Positions 50,634 to 58,798 of a DNA stretch of 64,000 bases are shown piece by piece (position 1 is the stretch's first letter; each line of letters opens with the position of its first letter). Made by a program: the position numbers and the translations under genes. Under the pieces are notes generated by a model that made no database searches, had not been told where the DNA came from, and saw only the letters and a program-made list of their open reading frames with translations. The stretch comes from an uncultured Dehalococcoidia bacterium (GTDB lineage Bacteria > Chloroflexota > Dehalococcoidia > Lucifugimonadales > UBA3495): positions 2,542,001 through 2,606,000 of the forward strand of contig OY282456.1 in the NCBI GenBank assembly GCA_958296225.1, in the 5' to 3' direction.

Positions 50634-51162
50634 GGCAGCGTTCCGTTTCCGGTAGTTTGGTTATTCCTCTGCGGTGATGGGCTGGGTTCACTGGCAATGC
50701 TCCTTGCTGGTTCAGGGGGTCGGGGTTCCGGTTCAGGCTATCGGGTTCGGGCGGTTGGCGGGATGGGGTGTGCGGGCCAGAGGTTACCGGTCATTGTCAG
50801 CCCCACGGCCGGGGGATTTACGCAAAGTTTTGCTCCGATGGTTCGTGAACTGCGCTTGGAGGGCGCAGCCACGCAGCGCGGTGGCAGTCGCTGTTGGCCG
50901 GTTAGACCGTTCTCGCGTAAGCATTGGACGAGGGGTCTCCACGACGCCGGTATGCGATTTTGTGCTGACTGGCCGTTGACGACCGGGTTGACCTCTGGCT
51001 GGACTGAGAATCACGTGACGGGGTACAGTATAGTACCGATGTTCGCGGTTGTCAAAGGGGGGTTGTCAGTGGGCCGGGGCGTTGCAAAGTGCGGGCGGCG
51101 GGTTTTGGGGACGCCGGAGCGTTACCCCTCTCCCAACCCTCTCCCACAAATGGAACGCTACC
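50634..51162. mobile_element. 529-bp non-autonomous transposable element, copy 2 (inverted)
   Basis: The left end GGCAGCGTTCCGTTTCCGGT equals the inverted right end of copy 1 (28475-29056) with a few changes, and the whole body is the reverse complement of copy 1, including the CAAAGTTTTGCTCCGATGG stretch. The right end has lost about 50 bases near the terminus, ending TGGAACGCTACC. The direct repeat CATCGTTC flanks it (50626-50633 and 51163-51170). It lies 18 bases after the pentapeptide gene stop. Confidence 0.9.
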
Positions 51163-51168
51163 CATCGT

Positions 51169-51552
51169 TCAGTGCGGATGCTGGGAGAAATCCCACTCCG
51201 GCGGGGCGTACTCAATTCGCACGTCGCTGCCCAGCATCAGGCACGGTTCGCCCCACTGGCCGGCGGCGTCAACGCTCCAGGCGACGGGAGTATCGGCCGG
51301 CCGGAGGCGGATGCCGTCCTCGCCGCCGTAGATGAGCATAATGACGCCCTCCCCCGAATCCTCCGACAGGGCGGCCAGGGCCGGGCAGGGCGCGCCGCTC
51401 TCCCACCCGGTAACGTCGCACCACACGTCGTTGCCCATGGGGTCGGGGGCGACGATGCGGAGCGCCGGCTGCGGGTCGGTCAGCAGGTCAAACACCCGGT
51501 TCAGGTCCATTGGGCTGTTGCCATTGGCGACAACTTCAACTTCGTAGAGCAC
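51169..51552 (-). CDS. Cassette protein A, copy 1 (unknown function)
   Basis: The 127-residue soluble protein starts at a GTG (MLYEVEVVANGNSPMDLNRV) and has DPMGNDVWCDVTGWESGAPC, EGVIMLIYGGEDGIRLRPAD and LGSDVRIEYAP. The alternating pattern suggests an alpha/beta or beta-rich fold; no known motif is recognised. Residues 1-117 are identical to copy 2 at 52329-52691. The last ten residues (PEWDFSQHPH) are unique and run up to the edge of the transposable element: the stop codon lies on the element's target-site repeat. It is divergent from the membrane gene at 51632. Confidence 0.65.
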   Translation of the reverse strand: MLYEVEVVANGNSPMDLNRVFDLLTDPQPALRIVAPDPMGNDVWCDVTGWESGAPCPALAALSEDSGEGVIMLIYGGEDGIRLRPADTPVAWSVDAAGQWGEPCLMLGSDVRIEYAPPEWDFSQHPH

Positions 51553-51579
51553 GATATGGACTCGCCGTTGAGAAGGGCA

Positions 51580-51607
51580 TTAGCTGAGTCTCCGGACGGG
51601 ATATAAT
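51580..51607 (+). promoter_or_regulatory. Promoter-like pair before cassette gene B, copy 1
   Basis: TTAGCT at 51580-51585 and TATAAT at 51602-51607 with a 16-base spacer; the gene B ATG is at 51632. In copy 2 only the -10 box, TATAAT at 52738-52743, is conserved at the matching place. Confidence 0.5.
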
Positions 51608-51631
51608 AGGTCAGCGGGAGCAAGACCACCG

Positions 51632-51868
51632 ATGAAAGAAATTTTGTCCCTCCTGATTGAGCAAGGCAATACCCCTTTGGCTACGGAGGTGATTTTGCTG
51701 ATTATCGCCCGGATGCTTGCGCCGCGGTTAGTGGCAATGGCGAGTAAGGCGCTGGAAGATAATCTGCCTTTACAACGGTTTGCAGGGTATGTCAACCAGG
51801 CATTCCGTTTGGGCCTGCCTGTTGCCATCCTGTTTTGGTTCGTGTCTATCCTGTTTCGCCATCTGTGA
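51632..51868 (+). CDS. Cassette protein B, copy 1: small two-span membrane protein
   Basis: The 78-residue protein has two hydrophobic segments (about residues 17-35 and 58-76) separated by a polar loop with ALEDNLPLQRFAGYVNQAF, and ends FWFVSILFRHL. Its partner copy at 52764 shares the same length, the loop pattern (DDxPxxxxxxYVxxAF) and the end WFxSILxRxx, but little else. The last 23 bases overlap, in opposite direction, the end of gene C. The size and topology recall holin-like or signal-transmitting small membrane proteins, but nothing identifies it. Confidence 0.6.
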   Translation: MKEILSLLIEQGNTPLATEVILLIIARMLAPRLVAMASKALEDNLPLQRFAGYVNQAFRLGLPVAILFWFVSILFRHL

Positions 51869-52238
51869 GCTGCCGGCCGGAGTGCCGGCGCCGGCTGCGC
51901 CACCACTTGACGCCGCCCCCGATGACAGCCCACACCCGCCAGCAGGTAACGATACCCCATGCTGCCATCGCCAGCAGAAAAACAATAATTGAGACGGCGG
52001 CAACATAGAGATGCTCGGTATAAGCGCCCCAATAGGCCATCCCGAAGGAGCCAAGCAGGATAACGCTGAGAATGTAGAAGGCCGGCTCTCCGGTCAATGA
52101 CAGCGGTTCAAGCACCTCGCCCAGTTCTACGAACCACCGGGTGTCCTTCCGCGGCGCCCCCTGCTCCGCCGGCGGCGATTCAACAGTTGTCAAACCGTCG
52201 CTTGCGGTTCGGCTGCTCTGTGCATCGTGCGTAGCCAT
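51846..52238 (-). CDS. Cassette protein C, copy 1: two-span membrane protein
   Basis: The 130-residue protein (ATG at 52238) has a polar N-terminal part (MATHDAQSSRTASDGLTTVE; then PAEQGAPRKDTRWFVELGEV), two membrane helices (about residues 54-71 and 80-100) and a basic tail (WWRSRRRHSG). The N-terminal 50 residues are nearly the same in copy 2, the membrane part is not. The gene is convergent with gene B and overlaps it by 23 bases. No known family is recognised; membrane topology is inferred from hydrophobicity only. Confidence 0.6.
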   Translation of the reverse strand: MATHDAQSSRTASDGLTTVESPPAEQGAPRKDTRWFVELGEVLEPLSLTGEPAFYILSVILLGSFGMAYWGAYTEHLYVAAVSIIVFLLAMAAWGIVTCWRVWAVIGGGVKWWRSRRRHSGRQLTDGETG

Positions 52239-52328
52239 AATATGCCCCAAGTTCCACTTGCTACTCTATGCCAATAATAGCACATTGCGCCGGCCGCCGC
52301 CCCATCCCCCACGCCCGGTTTGCCGGTG

Positions 52329-52691
52329 CTACAATACCCTCGGGGCGTACTCAATCCGCACGTCGCTGCCCAGCATCAGGCACGGTTCGCCCCACTGGCC
52401 GGCGGCGTCAACGCTCCAGGCGACGGGAGTATCGGCTGGCCGGAGCCGGATGCCGTCCTCGCCGCCGTAGATGAGCATAATCACGCCCTCCCCCGAATCC
52501 TCCGACAGGGCGGCCAGGGCCGGGCAGGGCGCGCCGCTCTCCCACCCGGTAACGTCGCACCACACGTCGTTGCCCATGGGGTCGGGGGCGACGATGCGGA
52601 GCGCCGGCTGCGGGTCGGTCAGCAGGTCAAAGACCCGGTTCAGGTCCATTGGGCTGTTGCCATTGGCGACAACTTCAACTTCGTAGAGCAT
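52329..52691 (-). CDS. Cassette protein A, copy 2
   Basis: This 120-residue copy starts at an ATG (52691) with AAAGGG upstream and is identical to copy 1 through residue 117 (ending VRIEYAP), then has RVL and a stop. By eye I count five base differences over about 345 bases between the copies (ATT/ATC, GGCC/GGCT, GAGG/GAGC, ATGA/ATCA, AACA/AAGA contexts), all silent. This implies selection to keep the protein sequence. Different C-terminal ends come from the unit boundary. Confidence 0.65.
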   Translation of the reverse strand: MLYEVEVVANGNSPMDLNRVFDLLTDPQPALRIVAPDPMGNDVWCDVTGWESGAPCPALAALSEDSGEGVIMLIYGGEDGIRLRPADTPVAWSVDAAGQWGEPCLMLGSDVRIEYAPRVL

Positions 52692-52763
52692 CAGGCCCTT
52701 TCCCAATACGGGGCATCGGATGAACGTGTCAGTCGGGTATAATGCACCGGTCAGGGCAAGCCG

Positions 52764-53000
52764 ATGCTGGAAACAATAACCGAGTTGATAGCGTTACTGC
52801 CCGGCAAGCTGGCAATTGAGCTGACTTTGCTGGCCATAGGTACCGGCATTTTGCTGCTGCTAATCCCAATAGTTCGGACAACATTAGACGATGATCCGCC
52901 GTTTCCGTCTGTTGCCAGATATGTCAAACTGGCCTTCGGGGCCGGCATCCCCATCGCCTTGGTGCTGTGGTTCTTATCTATCCTGGTTCGCTATTGGTGA
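52764..53000 (+). CDS. Cassette protein B, copy 2: small two-span membrane protein
   Basis: The 78-residue protein has two hydrophobic helices (about residues 15-40, with LTLLAIGTGILLLLIPIV, and 58-76) and a loop TTLDDDPPFPSVARYVKLAF. It has the same length and plan as copy 1 but is only weakly similar, far less than the flanking A genes. A TATAAT at 52738 is its probable -10 box. Its end overlaps gene C copy 2 by 23 bases, as in unit 1. Function unknown. Confidence 0.6.
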   Translation: MLETITELIALLPGKLAIELTLLAIGTGILLLLIPIVRTTLDDDPPFPSVARYVKLAFGAGIPIALVLWFLSILVRYW

Positions 53001-53364
53001 GCTCTGAACCCCGGCGGCGATTGCGCCACCATCTGACGCCCCCCCTGAGGACTGTCCACAACCGCCAGCCGGTGGCAACGGTCCAGGCCCCCATCGCCAG
53101 CAAGAATGCGATTACAGCCCCGACGGCGATATTAAGATGCTCGGTGTAAGCGCCCCAATAAGCTATCCCGAAGGAGCCGAGGATGACAATGCCGATAGCG
53201 TAAAAGGCCCGCTGCCCGGTCCAGGACAGCGGTTCAAGCACCTCGGCCAGTTCTACGAACCACCGGGTGTCCTTCCGCGGCGCCCCCTGCTCCGCCGGCG
53301 GCGATTCAACGGTTGTCAAACCGTCGCTTACGGTTCGGCTGCTCTGTGCGTCGTGCGTAGCCAT
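52978..53364 (-). CDS. Cassette protein C, copy 2: two-span membrane protein
   Basis: The 128-residue protein (ATG at 53364) begins MATHDAQSSRTVSDGLTTVE and keeps PAEQGAPRKDTRWFVELAEV, then diverges in the two membrane helices (FYAIGIVILGSFGIAYWGAY; VGAVIAFLLAMGAWTVATGW) and ends with a basic tail (WWRNRRRGSEL). The pattern of a conserved head and a variable membrane part mirrors copy 1 and may mean that the membrane parts of B and C co-vary as matched pairs. Unknown family. Confidence 0.6.
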   Translation of the reverse strand: MATHDAQSSRTVSDGLTTVESPPAEQGAPRKDTRWFVELAEVLEPLSWTGQRAFYAIGIVILGSFGIAYWGAYTEHLNIAVGAVIAFLLAMGAWTVATGWRLWTVLRGGVRWWRNRRRGSELTNSEPG

Positions 53365-53509
53365 AATGCGCCCCAAGTTCCACTTGCTACTCTATGCCAA
53401 TAATAGCACATTGCGCCGGCCGCCGCCGCCATCCCCCACGCCCGGTTTGCCGGTGCTACAATAGCCCATCGCATCCCGCCCCACCCGACTTGCCAAAGGA
53501 CGCTGCTTT

Positions 53510-56173
53510 ATGGCTGCCATCGCTTTTGAAAAACACACTTTGCCCAACGGCCTGGACGTCATCCTGCACCAGGACCGTTCCATCCCCGTCGCCGCCGTCA
53601 ACGTCTGGTATCACGTCGGTTCCAAGGATGAGGAAATCGGGCGCACCGGGTTTGCCCATCTCTTTGAGCACATTATGTTCCGGGGCACGCGACACCACAA
53701 GGCCAGCCACTTTGAGCCGTTGCAGAAAATCGGCGCTACGCTGAACGGCTCCACCACCGGCGACCGCACCAACTATTGGGAGGACGTGCCGTCCAATTAC
53801 CTGGAGCTGGCGCTGTGGCTGGAGGCCGACCGGATGGGTTTCCTGCTGGACGCCCTGGACCAGGACGGGTTTGACACCGAGCGGGACGTGGTGAAGAACG
53901 AACGGCGGCAGAGCTATGAGAACCGGCCCTACGGCATGGCGCAGTGGCACATCCAGCAGGCCCTCTTCCCGCTGCCGCATCCCTATCACTGGATGACCAT
54001 CGGCTCGCAGGAAGACCTGGACGCCGCCAGTCTGGACGACGTAAAAGATTTCTTCCGCCGGTACTACTCGCCCTCCAACGCCAGCCTGTCCATTGCCGGC
54101 GACATTGACACCGGCGCCGCTCTGGATTTGGCGCAGCGCTACTTCGCCGACCTGGCGCCGGGGCCGGCGGTGCGCCGCATCGGGCGGGCCGATTCTCCCC
54201 TGGCCGGCCGGGTTGACCTGGAGATGTCGGACCGGGTTACGCTGCCGCGCCTCTATGCCGTCTGGCTGGCTCCGGCCAACCTGTCCGGCGACGACGACGC
54301 CGGCGACATTCTGCGGGCCATCCTGTCCGACGGGCAGAGCAGCCGGATGTATCGCACGCTGGTCTATGAAAAGCAGCTGGCCCAATCCGCCTCGGTGAGC
54401 TACTACGCCGCCGAGATTGCCGGCCAGTTCCGCATGGAACTGACGCCGGCCGCCGGCCACACGCTGGAAGAAGTGGAAGAGGCCGCCGCCGCGGTGCTCG
54501 CCAGCATCGCGGCAGAGCCGCCCACCGACGCCGAGTTTGAGCGGGCCATCAACCGCATCGAGATGCAGCACTACCGCACGCTGGCCCGGGTGGGCGGGTT
54601 CGGCGGGCGCGCCGACGCCCTCAACTACTGCAACGTCTTTACCGGCGACCCCGACCGTCTGAACCACACCGTGGACGACTACCGCAAGGTTACGCGGGAG
54701 GACGTGCTGCGGGTGCACCAGCAAATTATGGACGGCGGCCAGGTGCGGATGCGGGTGTATCCCGAACGGTCGCTGACCACGGCGACGGCGGCCATTGACC
54801 GCACGGCGCAGCCGGCCGGCGGGCCAACGCCGGCTTTCGCTCCGCCCACGCCGCAGCGGGGCCGCCTCAGCAACGGCATGGAGGTCATCGCAGCCAATAA
54901 GCCGGGGTTGCCCCTGGTGTCATTCGCCCTGCTGGCCCGGGCCGGGGCGGCCGGCGACCCGGCGGAATTGCCCGGCCTGTCGTCTTTCACCGCGGCGATG
55001 ATGACTGAAGGCACCGGCAGCCGGAACAGCCAGGAAATCGCCGCCGCCTTTGAGCATATCGGTTCCCGGCTGGCCGCCGAGGCGCGCAAGGAGCTAACGC
55101 TGCTCACGGCGGAAACCCTGCATCGGCACTGGCGGCACGCGCTGGGTCTGGCCGCCGACGTGGCGCGCGACGCCAACTTCCCGGAGCACGAGCTGGAGCG
55201 GGTGCGTCGCGAGCGGCTGACCGACCTGCGCCGGGCCAGAGACGACGCCGGCTTCGTGGCCGACACCAACTTCGGCGCGCTGGTATTCGGCGCGGCGTCG
55301 CCCTACGCCCACTCCAATCTGGGCACTGAGGCCGCGGCGGCGGCGGTGGCGCGGGCCGACCTGGTGGCGCGGCACCGGCAATCCCTGCGCCCCGACCGGC
55401 TGTGCCTGCTGGTGGCCGGCGACATTGCGCCGGATGATGCGCTGGCCGCCGCCGCGGAACATTTTGGGGACTGGACGGCTCCGGCGGAATCCGCGGCCGG
55501 CGTCAGCGCCGGCAACGGCTCACACCCCGGCGACGGCCCCCATATCTACCTGATTGACAAGCCGGGCGCGGCGCAATCGGTCATCCGGGCAGGAATGCCG
55601 CTGGTGGAGCGGAGTCATGCCGACTTTATGCCCCTGTCGGTATTGAACTACGCATTCGGCGGCCAGTTTTCGGCGCGCCTCAACCGGAACTTGCGCCAGG
55701 ACAAGGGCTATTCCTACGGGTACAACTCCGGCATATGGTGGCACAACGCGCCGTCGCTGCTGTCCGCCGGCGGCAGCGTGCAGACGGCGGTGACGCGGGA
55801 AGCAGTCATTGAGACGCTGCGCGAGTTTGGCGACATCAGCGGCGCGCGTCCGTTGACTGCGGAGGAACTGGACAACGCGCAAAACGGGCTGCGCCTCGGC
55901 TACCCCGCCGGCTTCGAGCGTCCGGCGCAGTTGCTGGGCCAACTGGTAACGCTGGCGCAATTCAACCTGCCCGACGACTATTTCGCCGGCTTTGAGCAGC
56001 GGCTGGCCGGCGTCAGCCTGGCCGACACCCACCGGGTAGGCGCGGAGTATCTCGCCCCGTCCCGCCTCACCGTCCTGGTGGTGGGCGACCGGGAGCAGGC
56101 GGAGGAACCGCTGCGGCAGCTGGGCTACGGCCTGACGCTGCTGGATGCAGAGGGGGCGGCGGTAAAGCAGTGA
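53510..56173 (+). CDS. M16 family zinc metallopeptidase (pitrilysin type, two domains in one chain)
   Basis: The 887-residue peptidase has the inverted zinc motif H-x-x-E-H as His50, Glu53 and His54 in FAHLFEHIMFRGT, with the second zinc Glu in ERDVVKNERRQSYEN near residue 128. The second half (from about residue 445, RGRLSNGMEVIAANKPGLPL) is the inactive M16 C domain with the R/Y pair region QDKGYSYGYNSG. This is a fused form of the two-protein PqqL/ymxG-like type; no signal peptide is seen, so it should degrade peptides in the cytosol. The ATG at 53510 follows the duplicated cassette directly. Confidence 0.93.
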   Translation: MAAIAFEKHTLPNGLDVILHQDRSIPVAAVNVWYHVGSKDEEIGRTGFAHLFEHIMFRGTRHHKASHFEPLQKIGATLNGSTTGDRTNYWEDVPSNYLELALWLEADRMGFLLDALDQDGFDTERDVVKNERRQSYENRPYGMAQWHIQQALFPLPHPYHWMTIGSQEDLDAASLDDVKDFFRRYYSPSNASLSIAGDIDTGAALDLAQRYFADLAPGPAVRRIGRADSPLAGRVDLEMSDRVTLPRLYAVWLAPANLSGDDDAGDILRAILSDGQSSRMYRTLVYEKQLAQSASVSYYAAEIAGQFRMELTPAAGHTLEEVEEAAAAVLASIAAEPPTDAEFERAINRIEMQHYRTLARVGGFGGRADALNYCNVFTGDPDRLNHTVDDYRKVTREDVLRVHQQIMDGGQVRMRVYPERSLTTATAAIDRTAQPAGGPTPAFAPPTPQRGRLSNGMEVIAANKPGLPLVSFALLARAGAAGDPAELPGLSSFTAAMMTEGTGSRNSQEIAAAFEHIGSRLAAEARKELTLLTAETLHRHWRHALGLAADVARDANFPEHELERVRRERLTDLRRARDDAGFVADTNFGALVFGAASPYAHSNLGTEAAAAAVARADLVARHRQSLRPDRLCLLVAGDIAPDDALAAAAEHFGDWTAPAESAAGVSAGNGSHPGDGPHIYLIDKPGAAQSVIRAGMPLVERSHADFMPLSVLNYAFGGQFSARLNRNLRQDKGYSYGYNSGIWWHNAPSLLSAGGSVQTAVTREAVIETLREFGDISGARPLTAEELDNAQNGLRLGYPAGFERPAQLLGQLVTLAQFNLPDDYFAGFEQRLAGVSLADTHRVGAEYLAPSRLTVLVVGDREQAEEPLRQLGYGLTLLDAEGAAVKQ

Positions 56174-56249
56174 CACCGGCCTATGGACGCGAGATGATAG
56201 CGCCGGTATGCTAAGGCCATCTTTATGATGCGATTGTCCGGAGCAAGCC

Positions 56250-57428
56250 ATGGTTACAGAAAAATACCGACGAATTGAGCTGCCCCAAAAGGACGAGCAA
56301 GGGGTTAACGCCGCCGCTCTCAATAATCTGAACAGCCGTTTCGACCCCGACGATTTTTTCGTAACCCAGAGCGGCAGCACGCTGGAAGTATGGCTGCGGC
56401 AGGTTGATCTGAACGCTTTGTCGGATGCCGTCGCGATGGTGTCCCATGGCTACGATGGCAACGCGGCAATGTCGCAAATCTTGCCTGCGGTAGAGAGCAT
56501 CAAAAGCTACGGCATCAACGGGAACAAACGCCTATACGTCGGCTATAACAAGGAGCGTAAGGTAGTTGACCGCAAGCAGAAGGAACTGCGTCGGGGCAAG
56601 CACTATTACGCCAACGACCACGGCTTTGGCCGTAGTACCGCCTCGATCCCGTCCGCTTTCATCGACCAGGTGGTCTGTGGCGATAGTGAGAATGTCCTGC
56701 GAGAATTGCCGGACAACTGCATTGATTTGGTGTTCACTTCACCGCCGTACAATTTCGGGCTGGGCTATCAAGAATCCGATGGCTCTACCAGCGGCGACGC
56801 CGCCGATTGGGAATCCTACTTCCGCAAGCTGTTTCGGGTCTTTGACGAGTGCATTCGGGTTCTTAAATTCGGCGGGCGCATTGTCGTCAACGTGCAGCCA
56901 TTGTTCTCCGATTACATTCCCAGCCATCACATTATCTCCAATTACTTTATGGAGAAGCGGCTCATCTGGAAAGGCGAAATCCTGTGGGAGAAGAACAACT
57001 ACAACTGCAAGTACACAGCGTGGGGCAGCTGGAAAAGCCCATCCAGTCCCTACTTGAAATACACATGGGAGTTTCTGGAAATCTTTTGCAAAGGAGACCT
57101 TAAAAAGGCCGGCAAATCCGCTAATGCCGACATTGACGCCGAATCGTTCAAGGAGTGGGTAATGGCAAAATGGTCAATTGCCCCGGAACGACGAATGCGC
57201 GAATTTGACCATCCCGCGATGTTCCCTGAGGAACTTGCCCGGCGGGTTATGTTGCTGTTCAGCTTCCGTGGCGATACCGTGCTTGACCCCTTCGCCGGAG
57301 TTGGAACCGTTTGCGTAGAGGCGCGGCGCAATGGCCGGCGGTTTCTAGGCATAGACATCGTCCCCGAATACTGCGCCACCGCAGAAAACCGTCTGTATGA
57401 TGTCCAGCTCCGGGGTAGTTTCCAATGA
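56250..57428 (+). CDS. Type II DNA methyltransferase (N4-cytosine or N6-adenine, beta order)
   Basis: The 392-residue protein has an N-terminal region of about 130 residues of unknown kind, then the catalytic motif IV TSPPYNFG (about residue 162) preceded by CGDSENVLRELPDNCIDLVF, and at the C-terminal end motif I, DTVLDPFAGVGTVCVEARRN (about residue 345). The order IV before I marks a beta-class methyltransferase; TSPPY is usual for N4-cytosine enzymes but also occurs in N6-adenine ones. It overlaps the next gene by four bases and forms a restriction-modification pair. Base composition is lower in GC than the M16 gene next to it, a sign of transfer. Confidence 0.9.
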   Translation: MVTEKYRRIELPQKDEQGVNAAALNNLNSRFDPDDFFVTQSGSTLEVWLRQVDLNALSDAVAMVSHGYDGNAAMSQILPAVESIKSYGINGNKRLYVGYNKERKVVDRKQKELRRGKHYYANDHGFGRSTASIPSAFIDQVVCGDSENVLRELPDNCIDLVFTSPPYNFGLGYQESDGSTSGDAADWESYFRKLFRVFDECIRVLKFGGRIVVNVQPLFSDYIPSHHIISNYFMEKRLIWKGEILWEKNNYNCKYTAWGSWKSPSSPYLKYTWEFLEIFCKGDLKKAGKSANADIDAESFKEWVMAKWSIAPERRMREFDHPAMFPEELARRVMLLFSFRGDTVLDPFAGVGTVCVEARRNGRRFLGIDIVPEYCATAENRLYDVQLRGSFQ

Positions 57429-58144
57429 CCAGCACATACCAACTAATGCCGCGGCAAGAGTTGATAGATTTGTACAAGTTCGTGGTTCAAGGTGCCGAGG
57501 CCGAGGCGCTGAGCAATCAAGTGCGCGCATACGGCGGTCAGATTCGTTCTGCCAAAGGCCGACTGGTCGAGCGAATGGCGTCAGAAATGATTGGCCAGGC
57601 TTGGATTGAGCTCGGGGCAGACTCGGAGCGGCTGTCCTTGAATGACACTAGGAAGTACCGCCTGCACATTCGGCCTGACTACGTGTCCCGCTTACCGGAG
57701 GCAGTCAGGGACGACGCCGGCGTTGCAGTCAACGACTATCACAGCGACATCGGCGTTGATCGGCATATTTTCGTGGATGGGAACTTGGTTATGGCTGTGG
57801 AGTGCAAAGCGTATGCCGAAGTCGCAATGCTGAAACGCATCCTGGTGGACTTCTGGTTGCTCCGCTTGCTGCACCCCAACCTCGTGTGCTGCTTGTTACA
57901 ATTGGAGAGTATGCTTGGGGGCGACTACGCCGATCCTCTGGCTTTTCCTCAAGTCACCGGCACAAGTGCACACACCATAATGTCCTACTTCCCGGACATT
58001 GACCTCAACATTGTTACGTTGCTCGAGGGGCACCGCAGGGTTGGCGCCCCTATTCACAGGCCCGAGTACTTCAAGGAGCTGAAGCCGGAATCATTAGACG
58101 GTGCCATCGCCCGCCTCTCCGCCTTGCTGTCCCCTTTCGTTTAA
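57425..58144 (+). CDS. Type II restriction endonuclease, PD-(D/E)XK type (putative)
   Basis: The 239-residue protein starts with the ATGA overlap to the methyltransferase gene. A putative nuclease core runs from SDIGVDRHIFVDGNLVMAVE to the following CKAYAE: an Asp (about residue 110) and an E-x-K (about 125-127) separated as in PD-(D/E)XK enzymes. The N-terminal half is helical (ELIDLYKFVVQGAEAEALSN; AKGRLVERMASEMIG). The recognition site cannot be read from the sequence. The call rests on the motif and on the coupled methyltransferase. Its stop overlaps that of the truncated rph copy on the other strand. Confidence 0.75.
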   Translation: MTSTYQLMPRQELIDLYKFVVQGAEAEALSNQVRAYGGQIRSAKGRLVERMASEMIGQAWIELGADSERLSLNDTRKYRLHIRPDYVSRLPEAVRDDAGVAVNDYHSDIGVDRHIFVDGNLVMAVECKAYAEVAMLKRILVDFWLLRLLHPNLVCCLLQLESMLGGDYADPLAFPQVTGTSAHTIMSYFPDIDLNIVTLLEGHRRVGAPIHRPEYFKELKPESLDGAIARLSALLSPFV

Positions 58145-58489
58145 GCCACCGCCCCCCGCTGCGCCGCAAACAGCGGTTCCATGCCCCGCGCCGCCAGGGC
58201 CAGCGCCTCCCCCACCCGTTCCCGGCCAAAGGGCGCGCCCTCGGCGGTGGCTTGTATCTCCACCACGTCGCCGGCGTCGGTCAGCACGATGTTGAAGTCG
58301 GCATCGGCGGCGGCATCCTCGGCGTAGTCCAAATCCAGCAGCAGGCTGCCGTCCCGCAGGGAGCGGCTGGCGATGCGTCCGGTTTCCCGGTCGCGGGCGT
58401 GGCGGGACGCGGTGGCCCGGGGCAGCATATCGTACTCGGCAGTTACCCAGCCGGCGCCGCGCCCGCGCATCCATGCCGGCGCCGGTTCA
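58141..58489 (-). pseudogene. Truncated, internally deleted copy of rph
   Basis: The frame joins GAGWVTAEYDMLPRATASR directly to LRDGSLLLDLDYAEDAAADA and on to the end FAAQRGAVA. The middle part of RNase PH (from the QEIQRLIGRSLR helix to the AVAAVSVG strand, some 78 residues) and the N-terminal part are missing. The deletion ends lie at GGGAGCGG direct repeats in the intact gene (near 59872 and 59899). It is a duplicate of 59472-60018, with few other changes. The C-terminal GAVA may be the original end of rph, since the intact gene now ends differently next to brnA. Confidence 0.88.
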
Positions 58490-58600
58490 TCCCTGGTTGC
58501 TGTTGAACGGCGGGTCGAGATAAATCAGGTCAACGCACTCGTCCGGCAGCTTTTTGAGGACGTCGAGGTTACCCCCGCAGACCAATGCGTTGCCCGTGAG
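58487..58600 (-). pseudogene. N-terminal fragment of a DNA methyltransferase
   Basis: Directly after the stop of the minus-strand brnA-like gene the same frame reads GNALVCGGNLDVLKKLPDEC and then VDLIYLDPPFNSNQ before a stop. This is the start of beta-class site-specific methyltransferases (GDNLDVLRxxPDxSVDLIYLDPPFNSN), with the catalytic DPPF motif. The rest of the gene is absent; the truncated rph copy begins at the break. It is a fossil of another restriction or orphan methyltransferase gene. Confidence 0.75.
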
Positions 58601-58798
58601 CTATTTGTGGCCGGCTTGTTCGGCCCGATAGCGACGGTAGCGCTCAACAAGATGCGGCGCCACCTCAATTGCCGGCCGTGCCCGCGCAAACCACTCGTCG
58701 TCCAGCTCAAAAGCGTCCGGGTCGGCAGCGATTCCCGCCTTTACGCGGGCGTCCTCTTCGGGAGTCAAGGGAACATCGTTTGGTTTAAGATTGGGCAT
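58601..58798 (-). CDS. BrnA-like antitoxin remnant
   Basis: The 65-residue frame begins MPNLKPNDVPLTPEEDARVK and has AADPDAFELDDEWFARARPA followed by IEVAPHLVERYRRYRAEQAGHK. The D-E-W-F-A-R-A-R-P-A block is the hallmark of BrnA antitoxins, but the usual C-terminal DNA-binding part (ribbon-helix-helix type) is absent, unlike in the gene at 59095. Its start overlaps the end of a BrnT fragment by 14 bases, the normal brnTA arrangement. The product may be unable to bind DNA; toxin binding is possible. Confidence 0.65.
   Translation of the reverse strand: MPNLKPNDVPLTPEEDARVKAGIAADPDAFELDDEWFARARPAIEVAPHLVERYRRYRAEQAGHK

Larger units (their letters stand above)
51197..53465. repeat. Tandem duplication of a three-gene cassette (51197-52339 and 52340-53465)
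   Basis: Each unit has, in order, gene A on the minus strand, a small membrane gene B on the plus strand and a membrane gene C on the minus strand, and ends with the same roughly 100 bases (CCCCAAGTTCCACTTGCTAC to CGGTTTGCCGGTGCTACAAT). Gene A and the 3' edge of the unit are almost identical between copies, as is the 5' part of gene C; gene B and the membrane part of gene C have diverged strongly. Confidence 0.92.

Noticed and set aside
50674..51335. Open frames inside and just after element copy 2
   Set aside because: The frames differ between the two element copies by shifts and end at arbitrary places; no sign of selection for protein.
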